A stretch of 58,169 nucleotides of DNA. Source: SAR324 cluster bacterium (lineage in GTDB: Bacteria > SAR324 > NAC60-12). The stretch covers positions 173,220-231,388 of the forward strand of contig JADGAV010000006.1 in assembly GCA_015231825.1 (NCBI GenBank), given 5' to 3'. The notes below the pieces were generated by a model. It saw only the letters and a program-made list of their open reading frames with translations, made no database searches and was not told the DNA's origin. Within the stretch, counting starts at the first letter, position 1, and every line of letters starts with the position of its first letter. Both the position numbers and the translations under genes were made by a program. Of this stretch, positions 26,559 to 35,730 are shown in pieces.

Positions 26559-28592
26559 TTATGGGCAGATTTTTTGCTGCTGAAAATTGTGATAAAACTG
26601 GCAGGAACCCAATTGACAGGCACGTTTCCAATCCTGGCAGGCTTTGTCGTTGCGATTGGCCTGTAAATAAAGGAATGCGCGATTGTTGTAGACCTTTGGA
26701 TAGTTGGGTTTGATCAATAGGGCCTGTTCATAGTCCTGCAGGGCCTGTTCATATTGTTTTAAATAGAAATTGGCAATTCCGCGATTGTGGTAAGCCTCCG
26801 GGTATTCCGGGTCGAAGCGGATCGCTTGATTAAAGTTTTGAATCGCATCTTCATATCTTTTGAGTTGCAGGTAGGCCAAACCCAGGTTGTGGTGAACTTT
26901 AATGTAGTCAGGTTTGAATTTGAGTGCAGTCTTGTAATCTTCGATTGCCTTTAAGGGCTGTTTGAGCAGCATGTAGGCATTTCCCCGGTTGTAGTAGGCA
27001 TTGGTGAAGCGGGGATTGTGTTTGAGCGCTTCATTGTAGTCCATGATGGCAATTTGATATCGTTTGAGGTGGGCATAAATGAACCCTCGATTGTGGTATG
27101 CCCCCGCAAATTTCGGCTGGATTTGAAGCGCTCTGTTGTTGTCTGCAATCGCCTGGTCGTACTGCTGCAGGTGAAAATACGTGACGGCTCGATTTAAATA
27201 GGCATTTGAGCTTTCCTGCCGCTTTAGAGTTTCCTCAAAATATCGAAGTGCTTCCTGTAAATTCTCTGCCTGCAGTGATTCTCTCCCCAATTCCAGATAT
27301 GCGACCCAGGATTCAGGATTGTGATGGAGCGTTGCATTCCAAAGTGTTTTATGATTTTCGTAAAGTGCGCTCTGATTCCAGGTCAATCCACTCATGATAG
27401 CCACGAGGCTGCCTCCTGCAAAAATCGGAATGTAGTGAATTGCTGCGCGTTTATTCTTTATCAGTCTGTCTGACACCCAGAACATGGCCAAAGTGCCAAG
27501 AATCAGGATTGGGATGCTTGGAAGGTGAACCCAATGATCTGCAACGTATGAAAATTGTGTCCAGGCGTTGTTGAAAAATCCAAGAACTGGAAACAAAGCG
27601 GCTAAAAATGCCCCTAATCCCAGAAACAGAGGACGTCCCCAGCTATGGAATTTCAAAAGAAGGAATCCAGCTGTTAAAACAACACTGATCAAAGGCAGCG
27701 CCATCGAAAACTGAGACGGGTCGATATTCCATTTGCTATAGGTAAAGACCAGAGGGTAGGGAAAAGCAAGTTTTGAAAGGTAGAAAAAAGGGACATGGCC
27801 TGCAATTAGAAATCTTTGAGAAAGGTCCAAAGAGAGCAGAGGATTGGCGGCTCCAAAGTAACGGAGTTCAAACTGTATGCGAATGAAGCCGATTCCTGCG
27901 GCAATTAAAAAGTAGGATGCTAGAATAACCAGATCTGTGCGTTTCCAGCTTCTCTTCATCCAGAAGCGGCAAAAGATCATGATCGCTGGTAGCATGATCG
28001 TTGAAGTTTTGCTGAACAAAGCGCATAAAAACAGCAGCAGTGTGAGCCAATACCAGCGCCAGTTTTTCTTTTGGTCAAAATGGAGATAAGCCCAGAGACA
28101 GAGCAAGTAGAAAATAGCAGCAAGTACGTTTTTCCGCTCTGCAATCCAGGCAACGGATTGGACGTAGATCGGATGTAGGGCAAAGAGCATTCCAACCCAC
28201 CAGGCTCCCCGGATTTTCAGATTTTGGAGGATTTGCCAAAGGAGTAATGCACTGGACAGATGAATCAGAATGTTGATCCAATGGGTGACCTGGAGATTGA
28301 GACCCCAAATCTGGCGTTCCAACCAAAACGTTGTTCTGGTCATGGGAAGGTAAGGCCACACATTGTTGTGATCCAATGGATGGAACCAAATCCTTTGCAG
28401 TCCATTGGCATCTGTCATGAGCGGATCATCAATGAAGAAATTGATATCGTCCATGATAGAATCTGCCTGTGATGCAGGATAATAGGCGGTCAGAGTGAGT
28501 ATGACCATGAGGAACAATCCTGCCAGTCCCCTTTTGTTTCCAAAAGGAAAATAAATACTCAGGAATGATTGCTTCGGGTTGGATGTGCTCAT
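26559..28592 (-). CDS. TMTC-like membrane protein with C-terminal TPRs
   Basis: The 677-residue protein has about eleven hydrophobic segments (residues 20-415) and then at least six TPR units (about 420-650) with classical consensus such as AYHNRGFIYAHLKRYQIAI and NAYYNRGNAYMLLKQP. An acidic pair SIMDD near residue 46 and ALHPIYVQSVAWIAERKN match GT-C/TMTC-type proteins, which transfer lipid-linked sugars to protein Ser/Thr at the membrane. It is a paralogue in design, and loosely in sequence, of the protein at 18542-20590. The TPR repeats are also near-repetitive in DNA. The acceptor is unknown. It follows the MATE and ModF-like genes on the same strand. Confidence 0.75.
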   Translation of the reverse strand: MSTSNPKQSFLSIYFPFGNKRGLAGLFLMVILTLTAYYPASQADSIMDDINFFIDDPLMTDANGLQRIWFHPLDHNNVWPYLPMTRTTFWLERQIWGLNLQVTHWINILIHLSSALLLWQILQNLKIRGAWWVGMLFALHPIYVQSVAWIAERKNVLAAIFYLLCLWAYLHFDQKKNWRWYWLTLLLFLCALFSKTSTIMLPAIMIFCRFWMKRSWKRTDLVILASYFLIAAGIGFIRIQFELRYFGAANPLLSLDLSQRFLIAGHVPFFYLSKLAFPYPLVFTYSKWNIDPSQFSMALPLISVVLTAGFLLLKFHSWGRPLFLGLGAFLAALFPVLGFFNNAWTQFSYVADHWVHLPSIPILILGTLAMFWVSDRLIKNKRAAIHYIPIFAGGSLVAIMSGLTWNQSALYENHKTLWNATLHHNPESWVAYLELGRESLQAENLQEALRYFEETLKRQESSNAYLNRAVTYFHLQQYDQAIADNNRALQIQPKFAGAYHNRGFIYAHLKRYQIAIMDYNEALKHNPRFTNAYYNRGNAYMLLKQPLKAIEDYKTALKFKPDYIKVHHNLGLAYLQLKRYEDAIQNFNQAIRFDPEYPEAYHNRGIANFYLKQYEQALQDYEQALLIKPNYPKVYNNRAFLYLQANRNDKACQDWKRACQLGSCQFYHNFQQQKICP

Positions 28593-28662
28593 GATAAAAA
28601 CACAGGGGAGAGAGGATCAGGGGATGGAAAAAGATTTAAAAATTGAATCTGCAATTCCTCAC

Positions 28663-30174
28663 CTATGCCGCGTTGCAGATCGTAGAATATGTGCCGTCGG
28701 AATTTGGCTCAAATTGCAGGACATGATTGATACATGAGAGATGATCATCGAGATGGTGTGTGACGTATAAAATATGCGACTGCATGCTGCTGCCGATGGT
28801 GTCCACCAGATCAAGGACCATCTTGCGGTTGGCATAATCCAGTCCCTGGCAGGGTTCATCCAAAATTAGCAACAGGGGGGACTTAACCATCGCCCGAGCC
28901 AATAAAACCATCCGTTGCTGTCCCTGGGAAAGTTGGTCAAAATGCGACTCTGACTTGTCTTCGATACCAAGGATTTGGATCCATTGTTTGGCGATTTCCC
29001 GTTGGGCAGGAGTACTTCGCTGGTACAATCCGATGGAATCAAAAAATCCTGAAAGAATAACATGAAAAGCACTGATATGGCTGTGGTACTTAATCTGGAA
29101 TTCGGCGGAAACGATACCGATTTTTTGTTTGATATCCCAGATACTTTCCCCGCTTCCCCTCCGTTTGCCGAAAAGATAAATTTCATTTGAATAGGCCTGG
29201 AAATTATCTGCCGAGATCAGGCTCAGCAAGGTTGACTTCCCGGCTCCATTTGGACCGACAATTGCCCAGTGCTCTCCTGTTTTCATGGTCCAGTTCAAGT
29301 GGTCCAGGATGGTGGTTTCCCCATATTTGACAGTGACATTTCTCATAACTACCATGGTATCAGAAGTGATCCTGTCCAACATTTTTTGAGATGCCTGAAT
29401 TGAAGGCAATGTGATACCGTTCAGGTTTTTGTGCTCATAAAGCCGTTTGATCTGTTCAGAGGCCAGGATCTCTTCTTTGCGTCCCTGTGCAAACACTTCA
29501 CAGTTTTTAAGGCACAAAATGTGAGTGATATTTGAAGAAATTTCCTCCAGTCGGTGCGTGATCAGAAGGATATGGAGATCATGTGCCATCAAATCATCAA
29601 TCGTTTTGGACAATTCGTCCCGTGACGGCACATCCAAACCGTCAAAGGGTTCATCCAAAATCAAAAAATGCGGAGCTTTCATCAAACCTCGCGCAATCAT
29701 AATTTTACGAGTTTCTCCATTGGACAAGCTGCGTATCCCCCGGTCCAAAAAGGGCGCAATATGGAGTTGGGCCACAATGCGGTCAAATCCTTCCTGTCCC
29801 AGTTCGTCTGCCAGCACCGACAATAGAATTTCTCGTACCGTGGTGACCTCGTCGACTTCTCCTTTGTAGCTTCGTGCTTCGTCCTCTCTATCTTCCCGTA
29901 GAATCAGCTGCTGCTGAATTCCAAAAGAGACATAGGAGATCCTGTTTTGGGGAAAAAGTTCCTGGTCCCGGATCATAGTGCCCTGGCAGACAGGAAGCGT
30001 TCCCAAAAGGACGCGGCTCAGTGAGGACTTTCCGGAACCATTGGGACCAATGATGGCCCAATTCTGGTTGCGGTAAATGGTGAGTGTGGTGTTCGCCAAA
30101 ATGTGACGACCACGCAGGATGGCGGTAATTTTATCCAGGATGATTAAGGGTTTTTCCGGAATCTGCACTTGCAT
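28663..30174 (-). CDS. ModF-like double ABC ATPase
   Basis: The 503-residue protein has two ABC ATPase domains in tandem and no membrane segments, the layout of E. coli ModF/PhrA (about 490 residues). Domain 1: Walker A GPNGSGKSS (43-51), signature LSNGE, Walker B LILDEPFDGLD. Domain 2: GPNGAGKST (about 310), LSQGQ, LILDEPCQGLD. All catalytic boxes are intact. ModF-like proteins are associated with molybdate transport loci in some bacteria, but no modABC is here, so the role is open. It starts 7 bases after the MATE gene ends and is probably translated from the same mRNA. Confidence 0.88.
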   Translation of the reverse strand: MQVQIPEKPLIILDKITAILRGRHILANTTLTIYRNQNWAIIGPNGSGKSSLSRVLLGTLPVCQGTMIRDQELFPQNRISYVSFGIQQQLILREDREDEARSYKGEVDEVTTVREILLSVLADELGQEGFDRIVAQLHIAPFLDRGIRSLSNGETRKIMIARGLMKAPHFLILDEPFDGLDVPSRDELSKTIDDLMAHDLHILLITHRLEEISSNITHILCLKNCEVFAQGRKEEILASEQIKRLYEHKNLNGITLPSIQASQKMLDRITSDTMVVMRNVTVKYGETTILDHLNWTMKTGEHWAIVGPNGAGKSTLLSLISADNFQAYSNEIYLFGKRRGSGESIWDIKQKIGIVSAEFQIKYHSHISAFHVILSGFFDSIGLYQRSTPAQREIAKQWIQILGIEDKSESHFDQLSQGQQRMVLLARAMVKSPLLLILDEPCQGLDYANRKMVLDLVDTIGSSMQSHILYVTHHLDDHLSCINHVLQFEPNSDGTYSTICNAA

Positions 30175-30181
30175 GAAAAAA

Positions 30182-31585
30182 TTAGTGATTTAGTGGACGA
30201 TGGCTCATGTAATAAAGTCGGCAGCAAAGAAGAAATGCTTGAATACTGAGGCCGGTAATCAGCCCGTACCATAAACCCTCTGCACCGAAATCGAGCACAA
30301 AGGCGATATAATAGCCGGAACCCAGACCAATTCCCCAAAAGGAGATCAGATTGACGATCATATTGAATCGAGTGTCTTTCCATCCTCTCAAGACACCACC
30401 AGCGGTCACCTGAATTCCGTCAGAAATCTGGAAAATTCCCGCCAACATCAAAAACCCTGATGTGATTTTGATCACCATGGCGTCATTGGTGTAAATCCCG
30501 GCAATTTGTTCTGGAAAGAGAAAAAGAGTGATGGCGCTGAGTGTCATAAAAAAGCCTCCGTAACCGATACTGATCCAGCCGATTAATCGGGCCTGAGGAA
30601 TGTTCCCCCTGCCCAGCGCATTGCCGACTCGTGTGACAGTGGCCATCCCCAATCCCAGAGGGACCATGAACATGAAAGCTGCATAGTTCATGGCAATTTG
30701 ATTGGCGGCCAGGGTGTTGGTGCCGAATCGCACCATCATCAGAGCAGCCGTGACAAAGACAGAAACTTCAACAAAATAACTGACCCCTACCGGGGTTCCA
30801 ATTTGAAGTACCGGACGAATATGCGTCCAGGAGAAATGCCGGAGTTGGGAAAAAATTTGGTACCTGAAAAATCTCTTTTGTGTTGCAGTATAAATAATCA
30901 CTCCCAGTGCCATCACCCAATTCGCCAAGGCACTGGTCCAGCCTGCTCCAACGGCTCCTAAACGTGGTGCGCCGAAATGACCGAATATGAGCGTGTAGTT
31001 GCCGATGATATTGACCAAAAGGCCGGTCAAGGTGAAATAAAAAGTGAGTCGACTGATGGAAATTCCTTCATAAAAGCCACGAAAGGAAGTAAACAGGAAG
31101 ACGGCAGGCAATCCCCAGGAAAAGGCTTTCATATAGTCTTGAGCGATGGCAAAAACTTCAGGATTTATTTCCAGAAAACTCAGGAAAGGAAGGATATTCC
31201 TTACCAGAACCCAGGCTATCACTCCATAGATTTGTCCAATCCAGATTCCCTGTCCTACTTGAAAACCAATTTTAAGAGGCTCCGAATTCCTTCCTTGAAG
31301 CTGGGCCACCAGGACTTGAGTCGCGCTCAGTGTGCCGATGCCGAAAAGAATGATCACGATCATGCTCTTTTCTCCGATCGCTACGGCGGCGAGATCTTTT
31401 GCGCTGAAATGTCCGGTCATGATGGTGTCAACAAAACCCATTGACATCTGAATCAACTGAGCCAGTATCAGCGGAATCCCGAGGCTGAAGAGCAGCTTGC
31501 TTTCAGCGATGAAAGAATGCCATTTTGAGCTGGATTTCTCATACTCCAGATTTTCAGATGAAACGGCAGAAGGGGAAAGCTTCAT
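30182..31585 (-). CDS. MATE family multidrug exporter (NorM-like)
   Basis: The 467-residue membrane protein has twelve predicted hydrophobic segments and MATE hallmarks: GIPLILAQLIQMSMGFVDTI at helix 1, then MTGHFSAKDLAAVAIG, FRGFYEGISISR between halves, and GVLRGWKDT late in the C-terminal half. MATE exporters extrude cationic compounds using Na+ or H+ gradients across the inner membrane. It is the first gene of a probable pair with the ModF-like ATPase; the inositol-phosphatase gene lies divergently upstream across a region with an 18-bp palindrome. Confidence 0.92.
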   Translation of the reverse strand: MKLSPSAVSSENLEYEKSSSKWHSFIAESKLLFSLGIPLILAQLIQMSMGFVDTIMTGHFSAKDLAAVAIGEKSMIVIILFGIGTLSATQVLVAQLQGRNSEPLKIGFQVGQGIWIGQIYGVIAWVLVRNILPFLSFLEINPEVFAIAQDYMKAFSWGLPAVFLFTSFRGFYEGISISRLTFYFTLTGLLVNIIGNYTLIFGHFGAPRLGAVGAGWTSALANWVMALGVIIYTATQKRFFRYQIFSQLRHFSWTHIRPVLQIGTPVGVSYFVEVSVFVTAALMMVRFGTNTLAANQIAMNYAAFMFMVPLGLGMATVTRVGNALGRGNIPQARLIGWISIGYGGFFMTLSAITLFLFPEQIAGIYTNDAMVIKITSGFLMLAGIFQISDGIQVTAGGVLRGWKDTRFNMIVNLISFWGIGLGSGYYIAFVLDFGAEGLWYGLITGLSIQAFLLCCRLYYMSHRPLNH

Positions 31586-31652
31586 TTTTTTAAATTTCGT
31601 GTTTTTTCATCGCAATGTGCATAGAAAAGGTTTCACACTTTTCTCTGAAAGG

Positions 31653-31670
31653 TTTAGTTTTAAAACTAAA
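31653..31670. promoter_or_regulatory. 18-bp perfect palindrome between divergent genes
   Basis: TTTAGTTTTAAAACTAAA is a perfect self-complementary word located 68 bases before the MATE start and 190 before the phosphatase start. Its size and position suit a dimeric regulator. It is AT-rich, so chance occurrence is not excluded. The remainder of the 274-base gap shows nothing else. Confidence 0.4.
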
Positions 31671-31859
31671 AATGAAGAAGAAGGAGGAGCAATCTTTCTG
31701 AAAGAAACAGAGTCAACCCATCAAAATAGAACAGTTTTTGATAAACATCAAGATTGTCAAAGCATGCCTCTATTGTGTTTGAGGCAAATTCGACCCGCAC
31801 TTATTCGCTGATCTTGTTCTGATCAAAATAAAGAGAATATACTTCGTTGAAGGAAGCGC

Positions 31860-32621
31860 ATGGAAATGAAACAATTTTTACTAGAGACGATCAATGAAGC
31901 AGGAATGCTGGCTTTAGATTGGGCTCACCGGAGGGAACAAAATGAAGTCCACTACAAATCAGCAAAGGATTTGGTGACCGATGCAGATTTTGCCGTGGAG
32001 GCTTTGATCAAAGACCGTTTGCAGGAGAAATTCCCCAATTTCGGCTTTTGGGGAGAAGAAAGCGGTCAGCAAAAGGGGCAGGACGGCAGGTGGATTGTTG
32101 ACCCGATTGACGGGACTGTTTCCTTTGCGCGCGGGTTCGACTATTGGAGTGTCAGTATTGCCGTGGAAATAGAAGGAAAAATAGAGATGGGTGCGGTTTT
32201 TGCCCCGGCGTTGGAGTTACTTTTTTATGCTGAAAAGGGAAAGGGAGCGACTCGCAACGGGAAAGCCATCCAGGTATCAAAGACTGATCGATTGGAGCAG
32301 GTGATCACGGCAACGGGCTTTGCCTGCATTCGCAGCGATGTTGAACCAAATAATCTCCCCCGGTTCAACCGAATCGTGAAGGAAGTGCTGGGATTTAGAA
32401 TAAGAGGGTCTGCGGCGGTTGATTTATGCAGCGTAGCGGACGGCAGTTTAGATGCTTTTTTTGAGCAAAATCTCAACCTTTATGATGTGGCCGCCGGAGC
32501 CTTGATACTCGAAGAGGCCGGGGGCAAAATCACTGATTTTAAAGGAAAGGAACAATTGGATCCAAAAGCTGTTATGGCTACCAATGGCAGCATCCACCAT
32601 GACTTGTTGAATCTGGCATGA
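31860..32621 (+). CDS. Inositol monophosphatase family phosphatase (SuhB/HisN-like)
   Basis: The 253-residue enzyme carries the Mg-dependent IMPase signature: GEESG (Glu66-67), DPIDGTVSF (Asp81, Asp84) and a C-terminal YDVAAGALILEEAGGKITDF whose Asp completes the metal site. The family dephosphorylates inositol phosphate, histidinol phosphate, PAP or related sugars in the cytoplasm. The motif DGTVSFARGF (Val and Ser where inositol phosphatases often have Asn-Phe) makes HisN-like or other specificity possible. GAAGGAAG sits six bases before the ATG. It stands alone and ends 35 bases from the converging rbgA gene. Confidence 0.9.
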   Translation: MEMKQFLLETINEAGMLALDWAHRREQNEVHYKSAKDLVTDADFAVEALIKDRLQEKFPNFGFWGEESGQQKGQDGRWIVDPIDGTVSFARGFDYWSVSIAVEIEGKIEMGAVFAPALELLFYAEKGKGATRNGKAIQVSKTDRLEQVITATGFACIRSDVEPNNLPRFNRIVKEVLGFRIRGSAAVDLCSVADGSLDAFFEQNLNLYDVAAGALILEEAGGKITDFKGKEQLDPKAVMATNGSIHHDLLNLA

Positions 32622-32656
32622 AAAATGACCCCATCCGATGATTTGACCAGGTCGGG

Positions 32657-33574
32657 TTAATCCCGATCGGCTTTTGTCATCCCCCTGGACACAGACTCTT
32701 CTTTTGGCTTTTCGAAAGACACGCGTCCCAGTTTTCCCGCGCGAAAGTCTCGGAGAAGAAGTTTTGCAGTCCTTGGAATATCCACTTCCCCACCTGTTTT
32801 CAAACACCCTCTTTTTTGTCCAATGGATGCCAAGGTTTCTTCAGGTGTTGAGCAACCGTCGTTCAGTTGATAATACGTTTGTAAAATCCTGGGATAGTGG
32901 TGGATATGATATTGGATCAAAAAGTGGCACAAACGTTCTTCGCCTGTAATTCGATCCTTTATTGCCCCGGTGATTGCCAAAGCCATTCCGGTTTCGGGGT
33001 TTTCAAATTTGGGCCAGAGGATTCCCGGGGTGTCGAGCAGTTCGACATCTTTTCCCAATCTGACCCATTCCTGCCGTTGCGTCACACCGGGATTCGGTCC
33101 TGTTGCTGCTGCATGACGCTTGACCAATTTGTTGATCAGGCTGGATTTTCCGACATTGGGGATGCCGACAATCATGAGTTTCAGGGCGGGCGGACGAATT
33201 CCTTTTTTCTGGAAACGCTGCCATTTTTCCTGCATCATCGAGCGGGCGATGGGCAGTATTTGCTGCATTCCCTGGTTTTTTTTGACGTCCATAAAGTGGC
33301 AGGCGATTTTATTTTTTTTGAAATATGCCCGCCATGATTTCGTGATGTCTTCATCGGCCAAACCCGTTTTATTGAGCAGGACAATTCGTTTTTTCTGCTT
33401 GAGAATCTCCTCAAAATCTTTATTGACGGATGCCATTGGAATTCGGGCATCACGAAGTTCCAATACGACATCAACTTGTTTTAACCGTGCGGTCAGCTCC
33501 TTTTTTGCCTTGAGCATGTGACCGGGGTACCAGTTGATGGGGTTTTCCTGCACAAATTCTTTTGGATTTTTCAT
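32657..33574 (-). CDS. rbgA: Ribosome biogenesis GTPase RbgA/YlqF
   Basis: The 305-residue protein is a circularly permuted GTPase: the order is G4 (LLNKTGLAD, 66-74), then G1 (GIPNVGKSSLINKL, about 137), then G3 (DTPGILWP, about 177). The start INWYPGHMLKAKKEL is diagnostic of RbgA/YlqF, which helps the 50S subunit mature late in assembly. The C-terminal region has the ANTAR-like helical part. One deviation stands out: G4 usually reads NKxD (NKADL), and here it is NKTGL, so the Asp that reads the guanine base is replaced by Gly. A normal base change or relaxed nucleotide choice would both fit. Confidence 0.93.
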   Translation of the reverse strand: MKNPKEFVQENPINWYPGHMLKAKKELTARLKQVDVVLELRDARIPMASVNKDFEEILKQKKRIVLLNKTGLADEDITKSWRAYFKKNKIACHFMDVKKNQGMQQILPIARSMMQEKWQRFQKKGIRPPALKLMIVGIPNVGKSSLINKLVKRHAAATGPNPGVTQRQEWVRLGKDVELLDTPGILWPKFENPETGMALAITGAIKDRITGEERLCHFLIQYHIHHYPRILQTYYQLNDGCSTPEETLASIGQKRGCLKTGGEVDIPRTAKLLLRDFRAGKLGRVSFEKPKEESVSRGMTKADRD

Positions 33575-33911
33575 GTAACGAAACTTGAAATGATTTTGAT
33601 GCAGGCTTTCAATTTGTTTAAAATGAAGCGGTTGATCCGATTCAGTTCTGCAGCCAGAAAGACCGTGCGAAAAGATCCTGCGCTTGTCTATGCTTAGAAA
33701 ATAAGCGATGATCGAGGGTGATTTTTGCAGAGCACTGTGAAGCTTTTCGTGTTGCTAGCGCAAGCGCATTTAGTAGGGTAATCGAGTTTTGCAAATATGC
33801 AAGTCGGCCATTTGGAGATTCTCGAGCCGATCGTTTGGAAAAGAATTTTTAAGTCCATTGTTTTGAAGATCAAAATTTGCAAAGGGTTTTCGCTATTTCC
33901 GTGTTGAAGTT
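33575..33911. other. Intergenic stretch between rbgA and the S41-like gene
   Basis: The 337 bases include a minus-strand frame (33694-33882) without recognisable features and short inverted words (GCTAGCGCAAGCGC, TTGCAAATATGCAA). It may be a dispersed non-coding repeat, but nothing can be demonstrated from this window. Promoters for both flanking genes should lie here. Confidence 0.35.
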
Positions 33912-35366
33912 ATGTTGGCTAAAATAAGACGATTCGCTTTTTTCTTTTTGATTGCGATTCTATTCAATTCGACTTTTACAAATTTGGTTTTTTCTCAAAC
34001 TCAGACACGGCTGGCAAAAGATCTCCTTGCAGACAGCCCTCCCTTCTTATCACCATCTCAGGTCCTGGAGGATATTTCCTACTACGAAGAAATCCTGAAA
34101 GAAAGCTATGCACGTTATGTATATTTGGCGGAAAATGGAGTTGACTGGGAGAACCTGTTTTTTAAATTGAAGGCAGCATTGACGACGTCAAACAAACAGA
34201 TTCTGACACAAAATTTGATGAATGACCTGATCAAAACCATGCAGTTTACCAAAGACCCTACTCTGCAGGCTGAACTTTCTCTTCATAATCGTATTTACAA
34301 AACTTCCAACAACGAGGCATTCATTCCCTTTTTTACAACAGTTCGTCTGGCAAAACAAAACCAGCAGTTTCGCATCCTTCCTGATTCTGTCAATGCTCCC
34401 ATTGCCAATCAATGGCTGCGTCATTGTGATGATGCCGCATTTAGACTGTTTCCAGCAGTACCAGAACGTCTGGGTGAAGAACGCTATGTCCTCGGCATGC
34501 TCTCCAACTCCTTTCCTTCTCAAATGAGCTGCATTGTAGAAGATGGCCTGGAACAGCTCAATCATCAAACACTGGATTTAAAACATTATGAAAGTATTGA
34601 GTATGAGAAATCGGATAGTGCTGCTGTCTTTACCTGGACCCCAGGGCAGATTCCCTATATTCGCTGGATGCGGGATGGAGATTTGGAGGATAGGGAGACA
34701 CGTCGTTTCATGAGTCTCACCCGTGAAGTCCGAAAACGGAAGGCGTTTATCCTGGATGTGCGGGGAAATCTGACCGGGAGTTTTGGTTTCATTGCCCGCT
34801 GGCTGCATCCTTTGACCAATGCCAGCTGGAACAATGCTGTGATTCAGGAAAAACAAACCATAACGGCTCTACATGGGATTCTCAATCGGATGGAATATCT
34901 CCGGTCGCTTCCTGAAACACTTCATGCAACACGGCTTTCCCTGCAAAAAGACAAGCAGGGAATTATGGCTCTGCTGCAGTATATTGAAAGCCGGGTAAGC
35001 AAGACCCGGTTGATCGAGACCAAATTTAATTTTTCTGGTGACAAAGAGGGGCCGAACTGGAACAAACGGATTGTTGTTGTCGCAAATCGGCATTGCGGAG
35101 ACGGGTGCCAGTTTCTTGCGGCTTTGGCCAAACAGCTGGAGGATTCTTATCTTGTGGGGGAAAACACCGGGATTTTTCCGAAAAACCGTCTGATACCACT
35201 GTTTCAGCTCCCTCATTCAAAGATTCGAGTGTCAATCAGCCATCGCCTTCATCTCAACCATGAAGGTGTTCCTGTTTCTTCTTCAGGGTACGAACCTGAT
35301 TTTTGGCTTGATCATCCTTCCTCTCTCAGCGACATATATCGGTTAGCGAGAAGCGGTCAGCCATAG
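33912..35366 (+). CDS. Exported S41 peptidase-like protein lacking the usual serine
   Basis: The 484-residue product has a signal peptide (MLAKIRRFAFFFLIAILF ... VFSQ) and, from about residue 220, the tail-specific protease (S41) fold: IPYIRWM, FILDVRGNLTG (aligning with DLRGNGGG), RIVVVANRHCGDGC, YLVGENTG and a final GYEPDFWL. Where active members have a Ser followed by Ala/Ser-Glu (for example CGSSGE), this one reads Cys395-Gly-Asp-Gly-Cys399-Gln, with no serine. A Lys partner is not obvious either. It may be an inactive binding protein, or Cys399 could act as a nucleophile; the second idea is speculative. The N-terminal 200 residues are unassigned. The next gene follows 37 bases later. Confidence 0.7.
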   Translation: MLAKIRRFAFFFLIAILFNSTFTNLVFSQTQTRLAKDLLADSPPFLSPSQVLEDISYYEEILKESYARYVYLAENGVDWENLFFKLKAALTTSNKQILTQNLMNDLIKTMQFTKDPTLQAELSLHNRIYKTSNNEAFIPFFTTVRLAKQNQQFRILPDSVNAPIANQWLRHCDDAAFRLFPAVPERLGEERYVLGMLSNSFPSQMSCIVEDGLEQLNHQTLDLKHYESIEYEKSDSAAVFTWTPGQIPYIRWMRDGDLEDRETRRFMSLTREVRKRKAFILDVRGNLTGSFGFIARWLHPLTNASWNNAVIQEKQTITALHGILNRMEYLRSLPETLHATRLSLQKDKQGIMALLQYIESRVSKTRLIETKFNFSGDKEGPNWNKRIVVVANRHCGDGCQFLAALAKQLEDSYLVGENTGIFPKNRLIPLFQLPHSKIRVSISHRLHLNHEGVPVSSSGYEPDFWLDHPSSLSDIYRLARSGQP

Positions 35367-35403
35367 GTAAAACTTAAACAAAATAAATTTGGAGATTAGA
35401 GCA

Positions 35404-35718
35404 ATGGTCTATGCTGGAATATTTTTAATTGGTGCAATTGGAGGACTTGCCTGCGCAAAAATCATGTTGTTCCTCACCACCTCGGAAAACGCCAGAAACT
35501 ATCCTCTGGGAGGGTTTGCTCCTGCCGTTTTAATCATTTTTGATTTAGGGCAGAACTCGGCAGTTTTGGGAGGAGGAATTTTAGCGATGGGAGGACTCTT
35601 CGGGTATTATTTGCTGGTTTCAGTCTGGGCAAAATATATGGATAAGGCCCCTGCTCTCCCGGTGAAAGAAAAACCACCGGTTTCTGCAGGAACTTCACTG
35701 AAGGATTATTTGACTTAG
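35404..35718 (+). CDS. Small membrane protein, unknown function
   Basis: The 104-residue protein has an N-terminal hydrophobic segment (VYAGIFLIGAIGGLACAKIM), one or two more hydrophobic stretches (about 37-80, VLGGGILAMGGLFGYYLLVSV) and a Pro-rich soluble tail. ATG 35404 is preferred over the upstream TTG because GGAG lies eight bases before it. No family is recognised. It may be cotranscribed with the S41-like gene and ends against a converging hypothetical gene. Confidence 0.65.
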   Translation: MVYAGIFLIGAIGGLACAKIMLFLTTSENARNYPLGGFAPAVLIIFDLGQNSAVLGGGILAMGGLFGYYLLVSVWAKYMDKAPALPVKEKPPVSAGTSLKDYLT

Positions 35719-35730
35719 TGCGTCACATGG

